Shown: positions 11,286-22,329 of the stretch, one piece after another
Layout of the letters: the number at the start of each line of letters is the position of its first letter
Numbering within the stretch: position 1 is the stretch's first letter
From: Argentina anserina
Lineage: Eukaryota; Streptophyta; Magnoliopsida; Rosales; Rosaceae
Reading direction: 5' to 3'
NCBI RefSeq assembly: GCF_933775445.1
Contig: NC_065875.1
Coordinates: 15,141,001-15,205,000, forward strand
Length of the DNA: 64,000 nucleotides
Program-made: the position numbers and the translations under genes
The notes under the pieces: model-generated
Seen by the model: the letters and a program-made list of their open reading frames with translations, nothing else
Databases searched by the model: none
What the model was told of the DNA's origin: nothing

Positions 11286-13528
11286 ATGGGCAGCAATGCT
11301 TCGCGTGATGTCTCCAAAGAAAATCAAGAAGGGCAGGCTGCTACCCCTGCACCAGCTGTTCCATATTCACCGGCTCCTAGTCCTAGTACAAGAAGAACAA
11401 GAGCCGGATTCTCTGAAACCTTTTCAACTCATGGTAACAACTTCATTTCTTTTCCTTGTCTAGCCTGGAAATGTTAGTATTCCTGCATTGTTGTGATGTA
11501 GTGGTATTAATGTTGGGAATTTGTGATGATTAGATTTGGGATCATTGAATTTGGAAGAGACAGTCATAGATGACTGTTCTCCTAGACCAGTTCCAGTAAA
11601 TGACTTCCCAAGACGCTTAGAATCTGGAGCATCAACTCCCAAGGCAAGCACTGCAGACTCGGATGGAAGAGCCAGTGGTGCTTCAGACTCGGAAGGAAAA
11701 CTCAACACCGTCAACAGCCCCTTTCGTGGTTTCTTCAAAATGTTGAGAATAGGACCCCAAACCTTCCCTCAGATGAAGAATCCAGCAAAACCAAAACTCA
11801 CAAGACGGAAAAGTAAACGAATAAGAGAAGACTTCATTCCAACACTAAACAGTCCCAGTCTGAGGCCTACTTTGGATGCTGAACTGTACTGCTTTAAATC
11901 TTCCTGGAAGAACTACTCACTCTCTGAGCTCCAAGATGCAACCAACAACTTTGACATTGGTCTGTTCACATTTTCAGAGAACTTGTATTACATTTCTTAG
12001 CTACATTGCTGGTATAATGTTATATGATGCACTTTTTTTTAAGGGTTCTCATAACATGTTCTTTTTGTCTTTTGTAAAGAGAACTTGATTGGGGAGGGGG
12101 GCTATGCTGAAGTATACAAGGGAATCTTGGAGGATGGGCAGATTGTTGCAATTAAACGTCTGATTAGAGGTAATCCTGAAGAAATGACAGCAGACTTCTT
12201 ATCTGAGCTTGGTGTTATAGTTCATGTTGACCACCCCAACATAGCAAAAGTAATTGGATATGGGGTTGAAGGAGGGATGCATCTTGTTCTTGATTTGTCT
12301 CCCCATGGAAGCCTAGCATCTATACTTTATGGTTGGTAGATATACTGATATGAATCCTTTACAACTTAAATTCCTCTCAATTTCACTGACATTTTGATCA
12401 TCGGTTTTGCTTCTTTGTCAATCATTTCTAGGTCCCAGAGAGATGCTAAATTGGGGTATCAGATATAAAGTAGCTTTAGGGACTGCTAAGGGCCTTGTGT
12501 ATCTTCATGAGGGGTGCCAGAGAAGAATCATACACAAAGACATTAAGGCTTCTAATATATTGCTTGCAGAGGATTTTGAGCCTCAGGTAAATTTCTTTTA
12601 TCAGTAGCTTTTGCTGATTTATGAAAACCTGCTTCTTGAAAAGTTAAAATCACATCTCTGTGTTCAGATCTCTGATTTTGGACTTGCAAAGTGGCTTCCA
12701 GATCAATGGACTCACCACATTGTATCAAAATTTGAAGGCACATTTGGGTTAGTTAATTTGAACCTATGCAAATTTTGTCTTTTAATTTGGTTTTACTAAG
12801 TTAAGAAATCTTAACAAAACTCCACTCCCCCAACCAATACAGCTACCTTCCCCCTGAGTTCTTCATGCATGGCATAGTAGATGAAAAAACTGATGTCTAC
12901 GCTTATGGAGTACTAATATTAGAGCTCATCACTGGCCGGCAAGCTTTGGATAGCTCACATAAAAGCCTTGTCATGTGGGTATGTTTTCTTCTGTATCCTC
13001 CCGTTTCTCAGTTTATTTGAAGGTGCTTGGTAGTAGTAGTGAAATATTTGCAAAACAATTTCATTCCTGTTTTGAACATAACTCTTCAGGCCAAACCTTT
13101 ACTCATGAGAAATAATGTGAAAGAGCTAGCTGATCCGAGCCTTGCTGACGGCTACAACATGGAACAAATGAAATGTCTTGCCTCGATAGCTTCAATGTGT
13201 CTACAGCAGTCCTCAGTAAATCGACCACAAATGAGGCAGGCACGTTTACTTCATTTTATCAAGTTCATAATTTTTTTTCGTTTTGGCAATGTAAGCTCAA
13301 CAGTCAGATACATATTCTGATGTGAATTTGAACCTACCACAGATTGTCCAGGTTTTAGAAGGTGATCAAGAGAGTTTGGATCTTGTAAAGAAACGACAGA
13401 AGTCTAAAAAGCTTCAGAGAACATATTCTGAGGAGCTCTTAGATGCAGATGAGTACAACTCCACCAAGTATTTAACTGATACGGATAAGCGTCTCGACTT
13501 TGATTTAGGCCGCAGTACTGAGGTGTGA
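11286..13528 (+). CDS. Receptor-like cytoplasmic kinase, class VI (RLCK VI_A)
   Basis: Eight exons: 11286-11433, 11534-11959, 12080-12331, 12432-12586, 12668-12747, 12843-12978, 13090-13239 and 13343-13528, giving 510 residues. There is no signal peptide or membrane span. The N-terminus MGSNAS fits an N-myristoylation signal (Gly2, Ser6), which would attach the kinase to membrane. A Ser/Pro-rich region follows, then a kinase domain from about residue 185: glycine loop GEGGYAEVYKG, Lys217, catalytic Asp312 in HKDIKASN, and DFG at 330-332. HKD in place of HRD makes it a non-RD kinase. The FEGTFGYLPPEFF activation segment is typical of RLCK VI_A, the group containing the Rop-binding kinases RBK1/RBK2, so control by Rop GTPases is possible but inferred. 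The seventh intron uses a GC donor. From memory the closest Arabidopsis relative by position is At5g18910. Confidence 0.93.
13240..13342 (+). other. GC-AG intron in the kinase gene
   Basis: The exon ends ATGAGGCAG and the intron starts GCACGT. The next exon begins ATTGTCCAGG after CACAG. This junction alone keeps the conserved kinase-tail sequence RPQMRQIVQVLEGD in frame. The nearest GT (five bases on) would shift the frame and meet a stop. GC-AG introns are about one per cent of plant introns. Confidence 0.85.
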
Positions 13529-14678
13529 ATTTTTCTGTTGAAGAATCGATGAAGAGTTTAGTTTGAATTCAAAATGCAGAAGCTAATCTGTTTAAAACCA
13601 GGAGAACATATCAACGTGCAAGACAATGTTATGTAAGCATTGTAAATTTGTAATTACTTGTAATGAAAGTAATTGGATGAAGAAAAAGGATGGTGTTTGA
13701 GTGACATACTGACAATTTTAGTGATGTAAAGATTGGCTTAAGAAGATGAGCGCTTATCTGCAATTCTCATTTTCATTTACCAGAGGTCTGTACTATAAGT
13801 TTGTAAGCGATTCTCATGAAGTTTATGCATACTAGATTTTCGTGATGTCAAAAATCAAATTAGACAGTATCTCACAATTGTTTACTAAGTTGAAAATGAT
13901 TCAAGATATGTTCCTCCTACACTACCAGTTAGGGATCATATTAACCACATTAAGGTAATCATATTAATTACTTCATAAAAAGCCCTAAGTCTCATTAATG
14001 CAACATAATCTAAATTACGTACCTCTCTAATGCTATTGAGCCTTAGATATCAATCTTTTCCACTCTGCCGCTCTCCTAATGCCACTTAGCCTAAAAAAAC
14101 AAGTCTTTGTTGCCCTCCGTCGCGCTTCTAAGGCCACTGTACATCAAAAATAACCCTATGCCGCCTTCTAAAGCCATTGATCCTCGAAAAACAACTCTTC
14201 GCCGCCCTCCAACACCACTGAACTTGAAAGACAGCCTCCACCCCTCTCTTCACTCACCGTTGTTATGAATATCTGATCAGTAATTGTTGTTACTTTTAAA
14301 TATTTAAGGGGTAATTGAGGGTTATTGAGCCACGGTCTTGGGATGGCTACGGACAGTAACTGTTGGTTTAGTCCACATGAGCTAATATTTTGCTATTTGT
14401 AATCAAGGGTATACCCAATTGTAATTATAGCTTCATGTGTGCTAGTTGGTTTGATTCTGTGTCAAGTGCAGCTACTAGTGCTCTTGTGTTTGACATTGTA
14501 CGATGTGGGAATCTAGAGGCTACTCTATCCAATGTGTCACGCTAGATGGCGCCATAGATGAGCAGAGTTGGATTTATTAGAAGTTGAGAACTAGAGACTT
14601 ATTCCCATTTGCAGAAACATCACCGGAAGTTGAATCGACTCTCTTTCCCTTTCTGAAAACCTCTCCATTCAAATCTCA
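13529..14678. other. Intergenic region between kinase and hydroxylase genes
   Basis: Starts with the kinase 3' untranslated region and ends with the hydroxylase promoter and leader. It includes a degenerate short tandem repeat (see 14020-14235). No gene is recognised. Confidence 0.5.
14020..14235. repeat. Degenerate tandem repeat, unit about 45-55 bp
   Basis: Four to five imperfect copies share the pattern 'CTCCTAATGCCACT-GAGCCT...AAAACAA-TCTT-GCCGCCCTCC'. Anchors of successive copies start near 14024, 14073, 14127, 14168 and 14207. The copies have drifted far and the unit length varies, so this is an old array with no evident coding role. Confidence 0.6.
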
Positions 14679-17600
14679 ATGAAGACTCACCTCTGCTTCC
14701 TCTTCTTCCTTCTCTCACTCACCACCACCACCTCTGCCACCTTCACAGTCAACCCCTCCAAAGTCAAGCAGATCTCATGGAACCCCAGGTACTCTCCCCA
14801 TCCTCATTCTCTTTTCTCTATCTGTAAATCACTAAATCATCAAAAAGATTCAAACTTTGAACGATTGGATCATCAATTTCAGAGCTTTCGTGTACCAAGG
14901 TCTACTCTCCGAGCTCGAATGTGACCACTTGATCTCCATTGTGAGTAGCTTGTGATCTTTCGCACGTTTCAATTCGTTTAGTTTCTGTAAAACTTGAGCA
15001 ATTCTGGTTCTTTGGGATTTTAGGCGAAATCGGAGCTGAAGAGATCGGCCGTCGCCGATAATTTGTCCGGTCAGAGCAAGCTCAGCGAGGTTCGCACCAG
15101 CTCCGGCATGTTCATCCCCAAGGCCAAGGTTTTGTCTCCCACCATTTTCATTTGTGGTCAAAATCTGTGCTTTATTATGTGTGCATTCTATTTGTTTGGG
15201 AAGATTTTCGGCCCGAAAAGAACGTTACTTGAATTAGACAATGTGGATTTGAGAGAGTTGAAATGGTTACTTACATGTATGTATGTAATGTGTTTGTGCA
15301 ATTTGAATCCTTTTGTGTTTAGGATCATATTATTGCCGGTATAGAGGAGAAGCTGGCAACATGGACCTTTCTCCCTAAAGGTAAGTAGATTACAGAAGCA
15401 TACCGTTTACGTTGTTTTTTTTTTCGGTATCATGTTGAGTATGTAGTTACTGTTAAGTGATCAAATTAATGTCACTGTTTGTCTATCGTTCAATTCAATG
15501 ATTTAGAAATCAATTTATGCCCTTTGAGTGAGTTCTCCAGTATTGCATTTATTGATCTTTAAAGTTTAGTAGTGAATGAGAAGAAGTTAAATTTTATCAT
15601 GTATGACTGTCAATTCTGACCATATACAGTGGAATGGTTAAAGTTTTTAGATTATAGTTGGCTGACTCATAGGTCCGGTTTCTATGGGTGCATGAAAATG
15701 GGACCTTCCTTTAAGTGTATGGGAATTGGTTCTGCTGGTATTGTGCGGCAGAGTGGTAAAAAATTTAGAATACTAAGAGTTAAGACCTTCCCCTGGCCTC
15801 CACTGCAAATAAGGTCTCGTAAATGGCAGTCTGATGTCCAATTGAGTTCACCGACTGTGATGAAGCAAGGCTCGATCTTGTTTATTTTCCATAAAAAGGC
15901 TATTGGTAGCTTGGAAGGAACTTATAAGTGTGTGGACTCTACCAGCCATAATTTGGAAAGGAACACACAGGCTTCACAAGAATAGGTATATATGAATATA
16001 GATGCATCTAGTAGGGGAGGTATGGGACACAAATATGTGAAGCAACAAGTCGATCTGCTTTTGACGTGGTTATTATTTTACTCTCGTATTCCTCTTTTTG
16101 TTTGAGCACATCTATATATGATGAGCCAAATATCTGGATGTCTACTTGTACTGATATTCTGATAACTGATGTCAAAATGAAGACCAGAAGAAAAATATAA
16201 AGACAAAACAAAAAATTAAGTTTTAATATAAGTCCCACTATGCCCGAACTGCTTCAGACGTAAAACGGGTAAGGAAATTTAGACTAATATTGAATATTAG
16301 TAGCTTGATAAGGTTTCGGAGGTTGTCTATTCTTACAACATTGAGTGAGTATTTTCAATTCTAGATCGATAAAGATTAAAGAATGAGATGATCTATAAGC
16401 AGACTCTTAATATTTTGGTACACGCATTTATGTATCTTTTTTTCATCCTAAGAGAATGGAGAAGACATACAAGTACTGAGATATGAGCCTGGGCAGAAAT
16501 ATGAACCACACTATGATTACTTTGCTGACAAGGTCAACATTGCACGAGGTGGACATCGTGTAGCAACTGTACTCATGTATCTTACTGATGTGGCCAAAGG
16601 TGGTGAAACAGTGTTTCCTCTAGCAGAGGTTAGTTGGAGTATTTACTTTTTCCATTCCATTGAGCAAACTTTAGCTCCATTATATGGGCTAATGTTATCA
16701 GAATTTCAATGATTTTAGTGTCGTATGGGTCTCAGAATCTAACTTGGTTCCTTTTGTAAGAGTATCAAATTTTTATACCTCATCTGTATTAGCCCTTAAA
16801 TTCTTCATGTTTCAGACCTGAATCTGCACTGCATTTTTTTATATTACAGTTGGATTAGCGAAAATTCATTGCCTTCAATATTACATTAGAATCAGCAAAA
16901 CCTTCCATTGCATGTACTGTTCCAACCCATTGTCTGTTATAATAAGCATGAAGTGTTGAGGATACCTGGCGATAAAAATTAAATAAATAAAAATTAACTA
17001 AATTAACAAATTACTTATCATGCTCATCAGTAGAAGGATCGGGTGGTAATAATTATCCAGCTTTCTTGTTCCTTTTTAATATTATTACTGGTTGTTTTAG
17101 TAAACCAATCTTTGTGCAGGAAGTTCATCACCGTAAGGCTGCAGAACCAGATGCAAGTCTCTCCGACTGTGCAAAGAAAGGAATTGCAGGTAAAAGCTCT
17201 GATAATGTAAACGTTAAATCTTGGAACATAAAATATTCCTAGAATCATTCTAGATAATACTTGCTAATTCTGCATCAAGCTCTAGATAAATTAGCAGCGC
17301 TTCTATCAATAGTTGTAGAAATTTTGTTAATTTGTAGGTTGTATAAGGTTTGATGTTATTTGCTGTTTCTCTCTCTCCATCTTGGACATAATTAGTGAAA
17401 CCACGAAGAGGAGATGCCCTTCTATTCTTCAGTCTCCACCCAAACGCTATTCCAGACACAAATAGTCTCCATGCAGGGTGCCCAGTGATTGAGGGAGAGA
17501 AATGGTCAGCGACTAAATGGATTCATGTTGACTCATTTGACAAGATCTTGGATACTGGTGGAAACTGCACAGATCTAAATGAGAGTTGTGAGAGATGGGC

Positions 17601-17691
17601 TGCCCTTGGGGAATGCACCAAGAACCGAGAGTATATGGTTGGGTCTGCTGACCTTCCTGGCTACTGTAGGAGGAGTTGTAAGGTGTGTTAA
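14679..17691 (+). CDS. P4H4: Prolyl 4-hydroxylase with ShKT domain
   Basis: Seven exons: 14679-14788, 14883-14940, 15024-15128, 15323-15380, 16453-16628, 17120-17189 and 17396-17691, giving 290 residues. Residues 1-20 are a signal peptide or signal anchor, so the enzyme works in the ER/Golgi. The 2-oxoglutarate/Fe(II) oxygenase core shows the iron ligands His130 and Asp132 (HYDYFAD) and His218 (LHAGCPV), plus Lys228 for 2-oxoglutarate. It hydroxylates peptidyl proline, in plants mainly on extensins and arabinogalactan proteins, before O-glycosylation. The last 41 residues hold six cysteines in ShKT spacing, found in only some plant P4Hs (Arabidopsis P4H2/P4H4 group). The symbol is chosen because, from memory, At5g18900 (P4H4) lies beside a kinase gene of the same class as here; P4H2 is the alternative. 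Intron 4 is long (1,072 bp). Confidence 0.93.
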
Positions 17692-19599
17692 CTTGACGTA
17701 ATGATTTCCACGCTCAAACATCAATTGGAAACTTCCTGTTCCTGGTGTGGTTATTTTTTTTTTTGGTGAACTGTAATACAAGTATTACAAACAGCCGAAT
17801 CAACCTTTGGTTTTGTCTAGTAATTTTGTCGTCTATGCTAATTGTCTTTGTGCTAAATTCTACCTGTTAAGGGATATATGGGAATAGAAAGTTACAAAGT
17901 GGTTTTGTGTAGAATCAAAGATGAAATAAGAAAATTTCATTTTGTAATCGTATTGCATCCAGTCAGTTGAGTAATATGGTGAGATATTACATGTAAACTC
18001 ATAATTTAACTTTTTCCCGAATGTAAATATGAATACAGAAGACATTTTTCGTAGTACCAGATAGATCTTAGTAAGAGGCAGATGGGTAGAGGGCTATATT
18101 TGCATCCATTATAACCCATGAATCCATGATCAGTCTTGAACTTCAGCTGGTGCAACTGGTGTTATGGTACTGCAGTCCCCAAATTTATCCATGCAATATC
18201 AGATTGTCTTTTGAATTTAGGCTAGAAATAAAGATCAGCAGATTTTTACTGTAACATGGTTTTTGATAATTCAGGATCCTGATTTTAGTGACATGGAAAG
18301 TTGTTATTCATTGATCTTGTATTCTGGATGTATCGCCAATGAAATAATCGTGCCATGAGTTCTGCAATTTCAACGGACAAGAATGAGATTCCCATCATTA
18401 TCAGAAGAAAATAGGAGGTGGTCCTTTGATGTCTGTTCTGCAAGCATTTTGTCAATTCTGGATATACTTATATGTGTGCTTCATGTCTGGTATTTCATGA
18501 AAGAATGAAAGACCCAATGTCTTTTTTCTTTTTCCAATCTTTTTTCAAGCTCTGGTGTATATAAGAGATATGAGCATGCAAACAAATCCAGGCGGCCTCA
18601 ATAATTTGAAGTGTTTCAAGACTGAAGGGGCCTCAGTAGAGTGAACCCCAAGAAAAGCAGCTGATTGAAGAAGAAAGGAAGATCCCTTATCTTCATTTGG
18701 CATGACTTGACACCTCCATTGCTTAGTGAGTGACCTTTTCTGCGGAGAAACTTCCCTCTTTCTACTTGACACTTCATGAGTCTCGGGGACGAAGATACCC
18801 AATTTTAATATTTCTCAATTCATCTTGTGGGGAAAAACTGTAAAAATCAGGGACTTGAAGTACGATAGGCTTTGGATCATTTTCGAAACACAAAATGGAT
18901 TCCCTGCTAGATGGGCAAGTTCAAATTCTAATGAACTACTCGTTTCCCAAGTAATGTTGACAACTAACGGAATTGATTCTTTCAGCAGGAATATATTTCC
19001 ACTCAAAATATACACTATAGTAGGCAGCGTGAAGAGTGACTATGAACAGTAGTCATGTACAATAAACGTAAAAAGTAAAATTTAGATAGTAATTTTTTTG
19101 TTTACTTCTATGAACCTAGTTTTATTTTCCTAGGAACTAGTCTTCAACATGCCAATGATTTTCACATAATGACGACTTATGTCTAAATGGTTACTTTTCT
19201 TTGGCGGAATCACTACTGTTCTCAGAAGCAATAATTCTAGGCTCTAAAAAACACAGATAAGATATGTAGTTTCACTAAGTATATATAAAAAATAGAAAAT
19301 TCGTGCAAATCTAAATATTTTTGCGACGGAGTTTAGGGCATAAGATAAACTTTATTTATTCAACATTAATACAAACATTAATCCTAGATCCTCCCTCTTG
19401 GGTAAAGTTGTTTACCTATTCATGACTAAAATAAATACAAACTTACTTATAATAAAAGCACTCCACACCGGATGATTACAATGAAAATATATTGTACACA
19501 GAATAGGCACACTCACACTCACACTGAAACTATCTATTTCTTCACACTTACTTATTTACAATACTAGAACACTAGACTCTCTTCCTTTGAAAGGTGGTC
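17692..19599. other. Intergenic DNA left of the pararetrovirus insertion
   Basis: Includes the 3' untranslated region of the hydroxylase gene (a T9 run at 17755-17763 and AT-rich tail). Beyond about 18100 no gene is recognised. An 85-codon minus-strand frame at 18545-18802 has no family signature. The left edge of the viral insertion could not be placed and may lie anywhere between about 19050 and 19650. Confidence 0.4.
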
Positions 19600-19659
19600 G
19601 GAACTTCTTTCTCAAGTTTTTCTCTCTTCTTTTCAATGTCTTCCTAAAGAGGTTCTCCC

Positions 19660-19680
19660 TCCTTATATAGCACTCAGACT
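19660..19680 (-). promoter_or_regulatory. TATA box of the pararetroviral RNA promoter (putative)
   Basis: On the minus strand this reads GAGTGCTATATAAGGAGG, close in form to the TATA region of 35S-type pararetroviral promoters. It lies after the last viral reading frame, the expected place for the pregenomic RNA promoter in a circular genome opened at integration. Confidence 0.5.
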
Positions 19681-19870
19681 CCAAGCATCAATCAAAACTC
19701 CCTTAAGAAAATGGACGACAAGGAATCTTATCTTTGCTAATTTTTTCTTTTGCAAAATAAAGCTGGTTGTTATTATGCGTCGGAAAATTGTACCACAAAG
19801 GCAGAAAGATACATTTTTTGTTTTGATGCGTCGGCAGCTCACGTTCCTTGTTTGGATGCGTTAGCAACTC

Positions 19871-20837
19871 TTACTTTTCCATCATTTTTGTGACATTGTA
19901 ATATTCTCCATCTGCACAATCATAATCTGTCAAAGAATCTTGGCTCTCATGTATGTCTTCTTGCTTTGTGTCATCCTCATCTAGATCTAAATCATAAGGA
20001 AAATGATAGGAAATCTTATATCCTTTTTCTTTCTCTACTTTCTTCAACCATGTGGTGGTTTCTGGAGTTCCATCTATTTCATTTCTCATGATATCTGAGA
20101 AGAAATCACAGGCATCTAGTGAAGGATGATTATAACATGTGACAATGACTTTTTCTCCACTAGTCAAAAGGCTGGACTCATAATCTCTTCAGACCATATT
20201 TTTGATTCACATGATAGACATGGCCTTGTCTATTGTTAAGGTGGAAGAAAGCATTTTACCTTTTTTTTTCCATGGTAATCCAAGGCCATGTCTATCATGT
20301 GTATCCAAGGCCAGAAACTATTGTTAAGGTGGAAGAAAGCATTTTACCATCTCCAATTTTGTAGTGAAATTCCCACCAAGCTAATTCATTTAAGGCTGAA
20401 ATAAAAACTCGCACGCTTTCAGGACCCTCTAAATACTTGAACATTGAATCGCCTTCCTTTGAATTTTCCTTTTCTTTTTCTTTTGCATGGACTCCATACG
20501 ATTCTTCTATCAGGGCATTGAGGCTTCTCAACGAATGTTCTTTGTCTTCCTCATAAAAAGCTTGTAGAACGTTATCCATGACGATCTTATGCTTGAAAGC
20601 CAATAGCCTCTCTGTTTTGAATACTGGCTCTTTACATATCTTTATAGGATAGCTATGAACATTTTTATTTCCAGTGACCTCAACCATTTTCCCCCTAAAA
20701 GGGATTATTTTTCTTTTTAGCAAAGCAACATCCATCAACGGACTTGGTATGTTTTTACCGTCTGTCGTTTGAGACGGGCTAGCCGGTATTTTACCCTGAG
20801 ACCGATCAGTTGAGGTTGTCTCACTAGGACACAACAA
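19871..20837 (-). pseudogene. Pararetroviral 3' ORF remnant, function unknown
   Basis: Two open pieces, 20295-20837 (180 codons) and 19871-20167 (98 codons), lie downstream of RNase H. The first contains a basic stretch followed by a Glu/Lys-rich region. The second is acidic near its end. Neither resembles a family I can name; position suggests the extra ORF of florendovirus-like genomes. The pieces are separated by a local rearrangement with an inverted and a direct repeat (20208-20348). Confidence 0.5.
20208..20348. repeat. Nested inverted and direct repeat inside viral ORF
   Basis: A perfect 21-bp inverted repeat pairs 20208-20228 (CACATGATAGACATGGCCTTG) with 20281-20301. A 31-bp direct repeat (CTATTGTTAAGGTGGAAGAA and onward) occurs at 20230-20260 and 20318-20348. 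The alternation of arms suggests template switching during reverse transcription or replication repair. The rearrangement breaks the viral reading frame. Confidence 0.85.
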
Positions 20838-21249
20838 ATACTCTTTACATAGTTTTTCTTCCTCATTAGTGTCTTCAGCTTTTCCTTCAGACCTTTGTTC
20901 CTATCCTTTTGGTTTAATTTTGTCATAAGTTGTAGACGAGGTTGATTTAGTTGTTCCATATGACACAATGAACTGATAACCTAGTCCGTCATGTATAGGT
21001 CCAACAATCTGGTCTCCACTTCTGTATCTGTCCCAAAGACTATGGTTCAGATCTTCTGCTTCTAGGATTTCGTCTTTCATCTTCATCTCCACTCCTCTTC
21101 TGAATGTTGTCATTTCTCTCATGAGGGCGTTTGGAAAAAAGTTCTTGTTACCTAGTACCTACAATCATTTCTACATAATATTCATACTAAGATAAGAACA
21201 TTTGTCATCTCAATATTTTTCCTCTATCTGTTGCATCAGTTAATTTTTA

Positions 21250-22219
21250 GTTTTAATTTTTTTAACTCTCTTGTTGTCTGTTCTAACTACAAATTTGCTT
21301 CCTAAAAATGCCTTAGCACCTTTGATGCTTTTGATTAGAGCTAGCACCTCTTTATCCACAGTGGAAAATAGTTTAACTCCGCCGCGTTAAACTTTTCTGA
21401 TAGGAATTTACAAATCTTTTCTCGATTTGTATTTGGGGTTATTGTCAAAACTACTCATGCCCAGTAATAATCATTCGCATCTATCTGCTGGATGATTAGA
21501 TCTCCTTCTTATGGTAGTTGTATATGGGGTAGATTTTTGGTTAGCTCCTTGATCTTTTTAACATTATTACTGTCATCTTCTGTGAAACACCATTTCTTCT
21601 TGGAACTAGTTTTTGGTGAGAGTAAAGCAGTGAAGCCACTAACTTGGGGAGTTGGGGAATAAAGTCCCTGGCAAAATTGACAACACCTAAAAACCTTTGC
21701 AAAGATTTTGCATCAAGGATTTGATCTGAGAATTGGCTGATTTTCTTGACAATGTGTTCTTGGAGATGAATCTGTTTATCTTTAACATGAATGCCTAAGA
21801 AGTTGATTTCTCCTTTAACCAGATGTATCTTCTTTTGTCCTAAAATGATTCTTTTTTTTAACAATAAGCTTGCACACCTGCTCCAAATGCTTCAGATGCT
21901 CATTTATAGTCCTTGAGAAGACTAAGATGTCATCTATATAAACTATGCATAAATCTGAATAGGGCTTGAAAATGTTGTCCATCTTCCTTTGGAAAATAGA
22001 CGGAGCTTGCTTAAGACCAAATGACATAACTAGCCATTCGTAATGCCCTTGTGTTGTTCCAAAAGCTGTTAAGGCTATAGAATTTGGGTGCATTTTTACT
22101 TGCCAAAATCCTGAGTTAGAGTCAAATTTGGAAAAGATCTTAGCTCATTTGAGTCGATTTATGAGGACTCTCACTTGAGCTATTTGATAACCGTCTTTAA
22201 TGGTTTTCTTGTTGACGTA
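21250..22219 (-). pseudogene. Pararetroviral reverse transcriptase/RNase H, C-terminal part
   Basis: Frames at 21815-22093 and 21541-21864 carry the reverse transcriptase core with YIDDILVFS, then the thumb region LQRFLGVVNFARDFIP. Translation of 21250-21540 gives interrupted RNase H segments such as ALIKSIKGAKAF and FVVRTDNK. Breaks seen: a TGA at 22145-22147 in the fingers region, a frameshift near 21850 and several stops in RNase H. The N-terminal part of the same domain lies across the insertion at 39594 and above. Confidence 0.85.
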
Positions 22220-22329
22220 TGTTAACGTGGTGATTACTGGGGTGGCTAATCACATAATTAGCTATTAGTGAGTGTTAGCTTAACACAAGAAGATAGTGGT
22301 TCACCTCTCTCTCTTGGGGTAGGCTACGT

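Larger units (their letters stand above)
19600..22219 (-). mobile_element. Endogenous pararetrovirus, 3' half (Caulimoviridae-like)
   Basis: Minus-strand remnant that holds, in sense order from 22219 down, the reverse transcriptase, RNase H, a downstream frame of unknown function and a promoter-like TATA site. The 5' half lies at 39594-44420 on the same strand; everything between is a later insertion. The reverse transcriptase has the pararetroviral, not Ty3/gypsy, style (YIDDILVFS, FGLKQAPSIFQRKMDNIF). There is no integrase and no LTR, as expected for this family. A downstream frame after RNase H resembles the layout of florendoviruses, but genus assignment is inference. Many stops and frameshifts show it is a dead copy. 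Confidence 0.85.

Noticed and set aside
15629..15985. 118-codon frame inside intron 4 of the hydroxylase gene
   Set aside because: The exons on each side join in frame without it and its product matches no family I know. It could be an old insertion, but no ends are visible.
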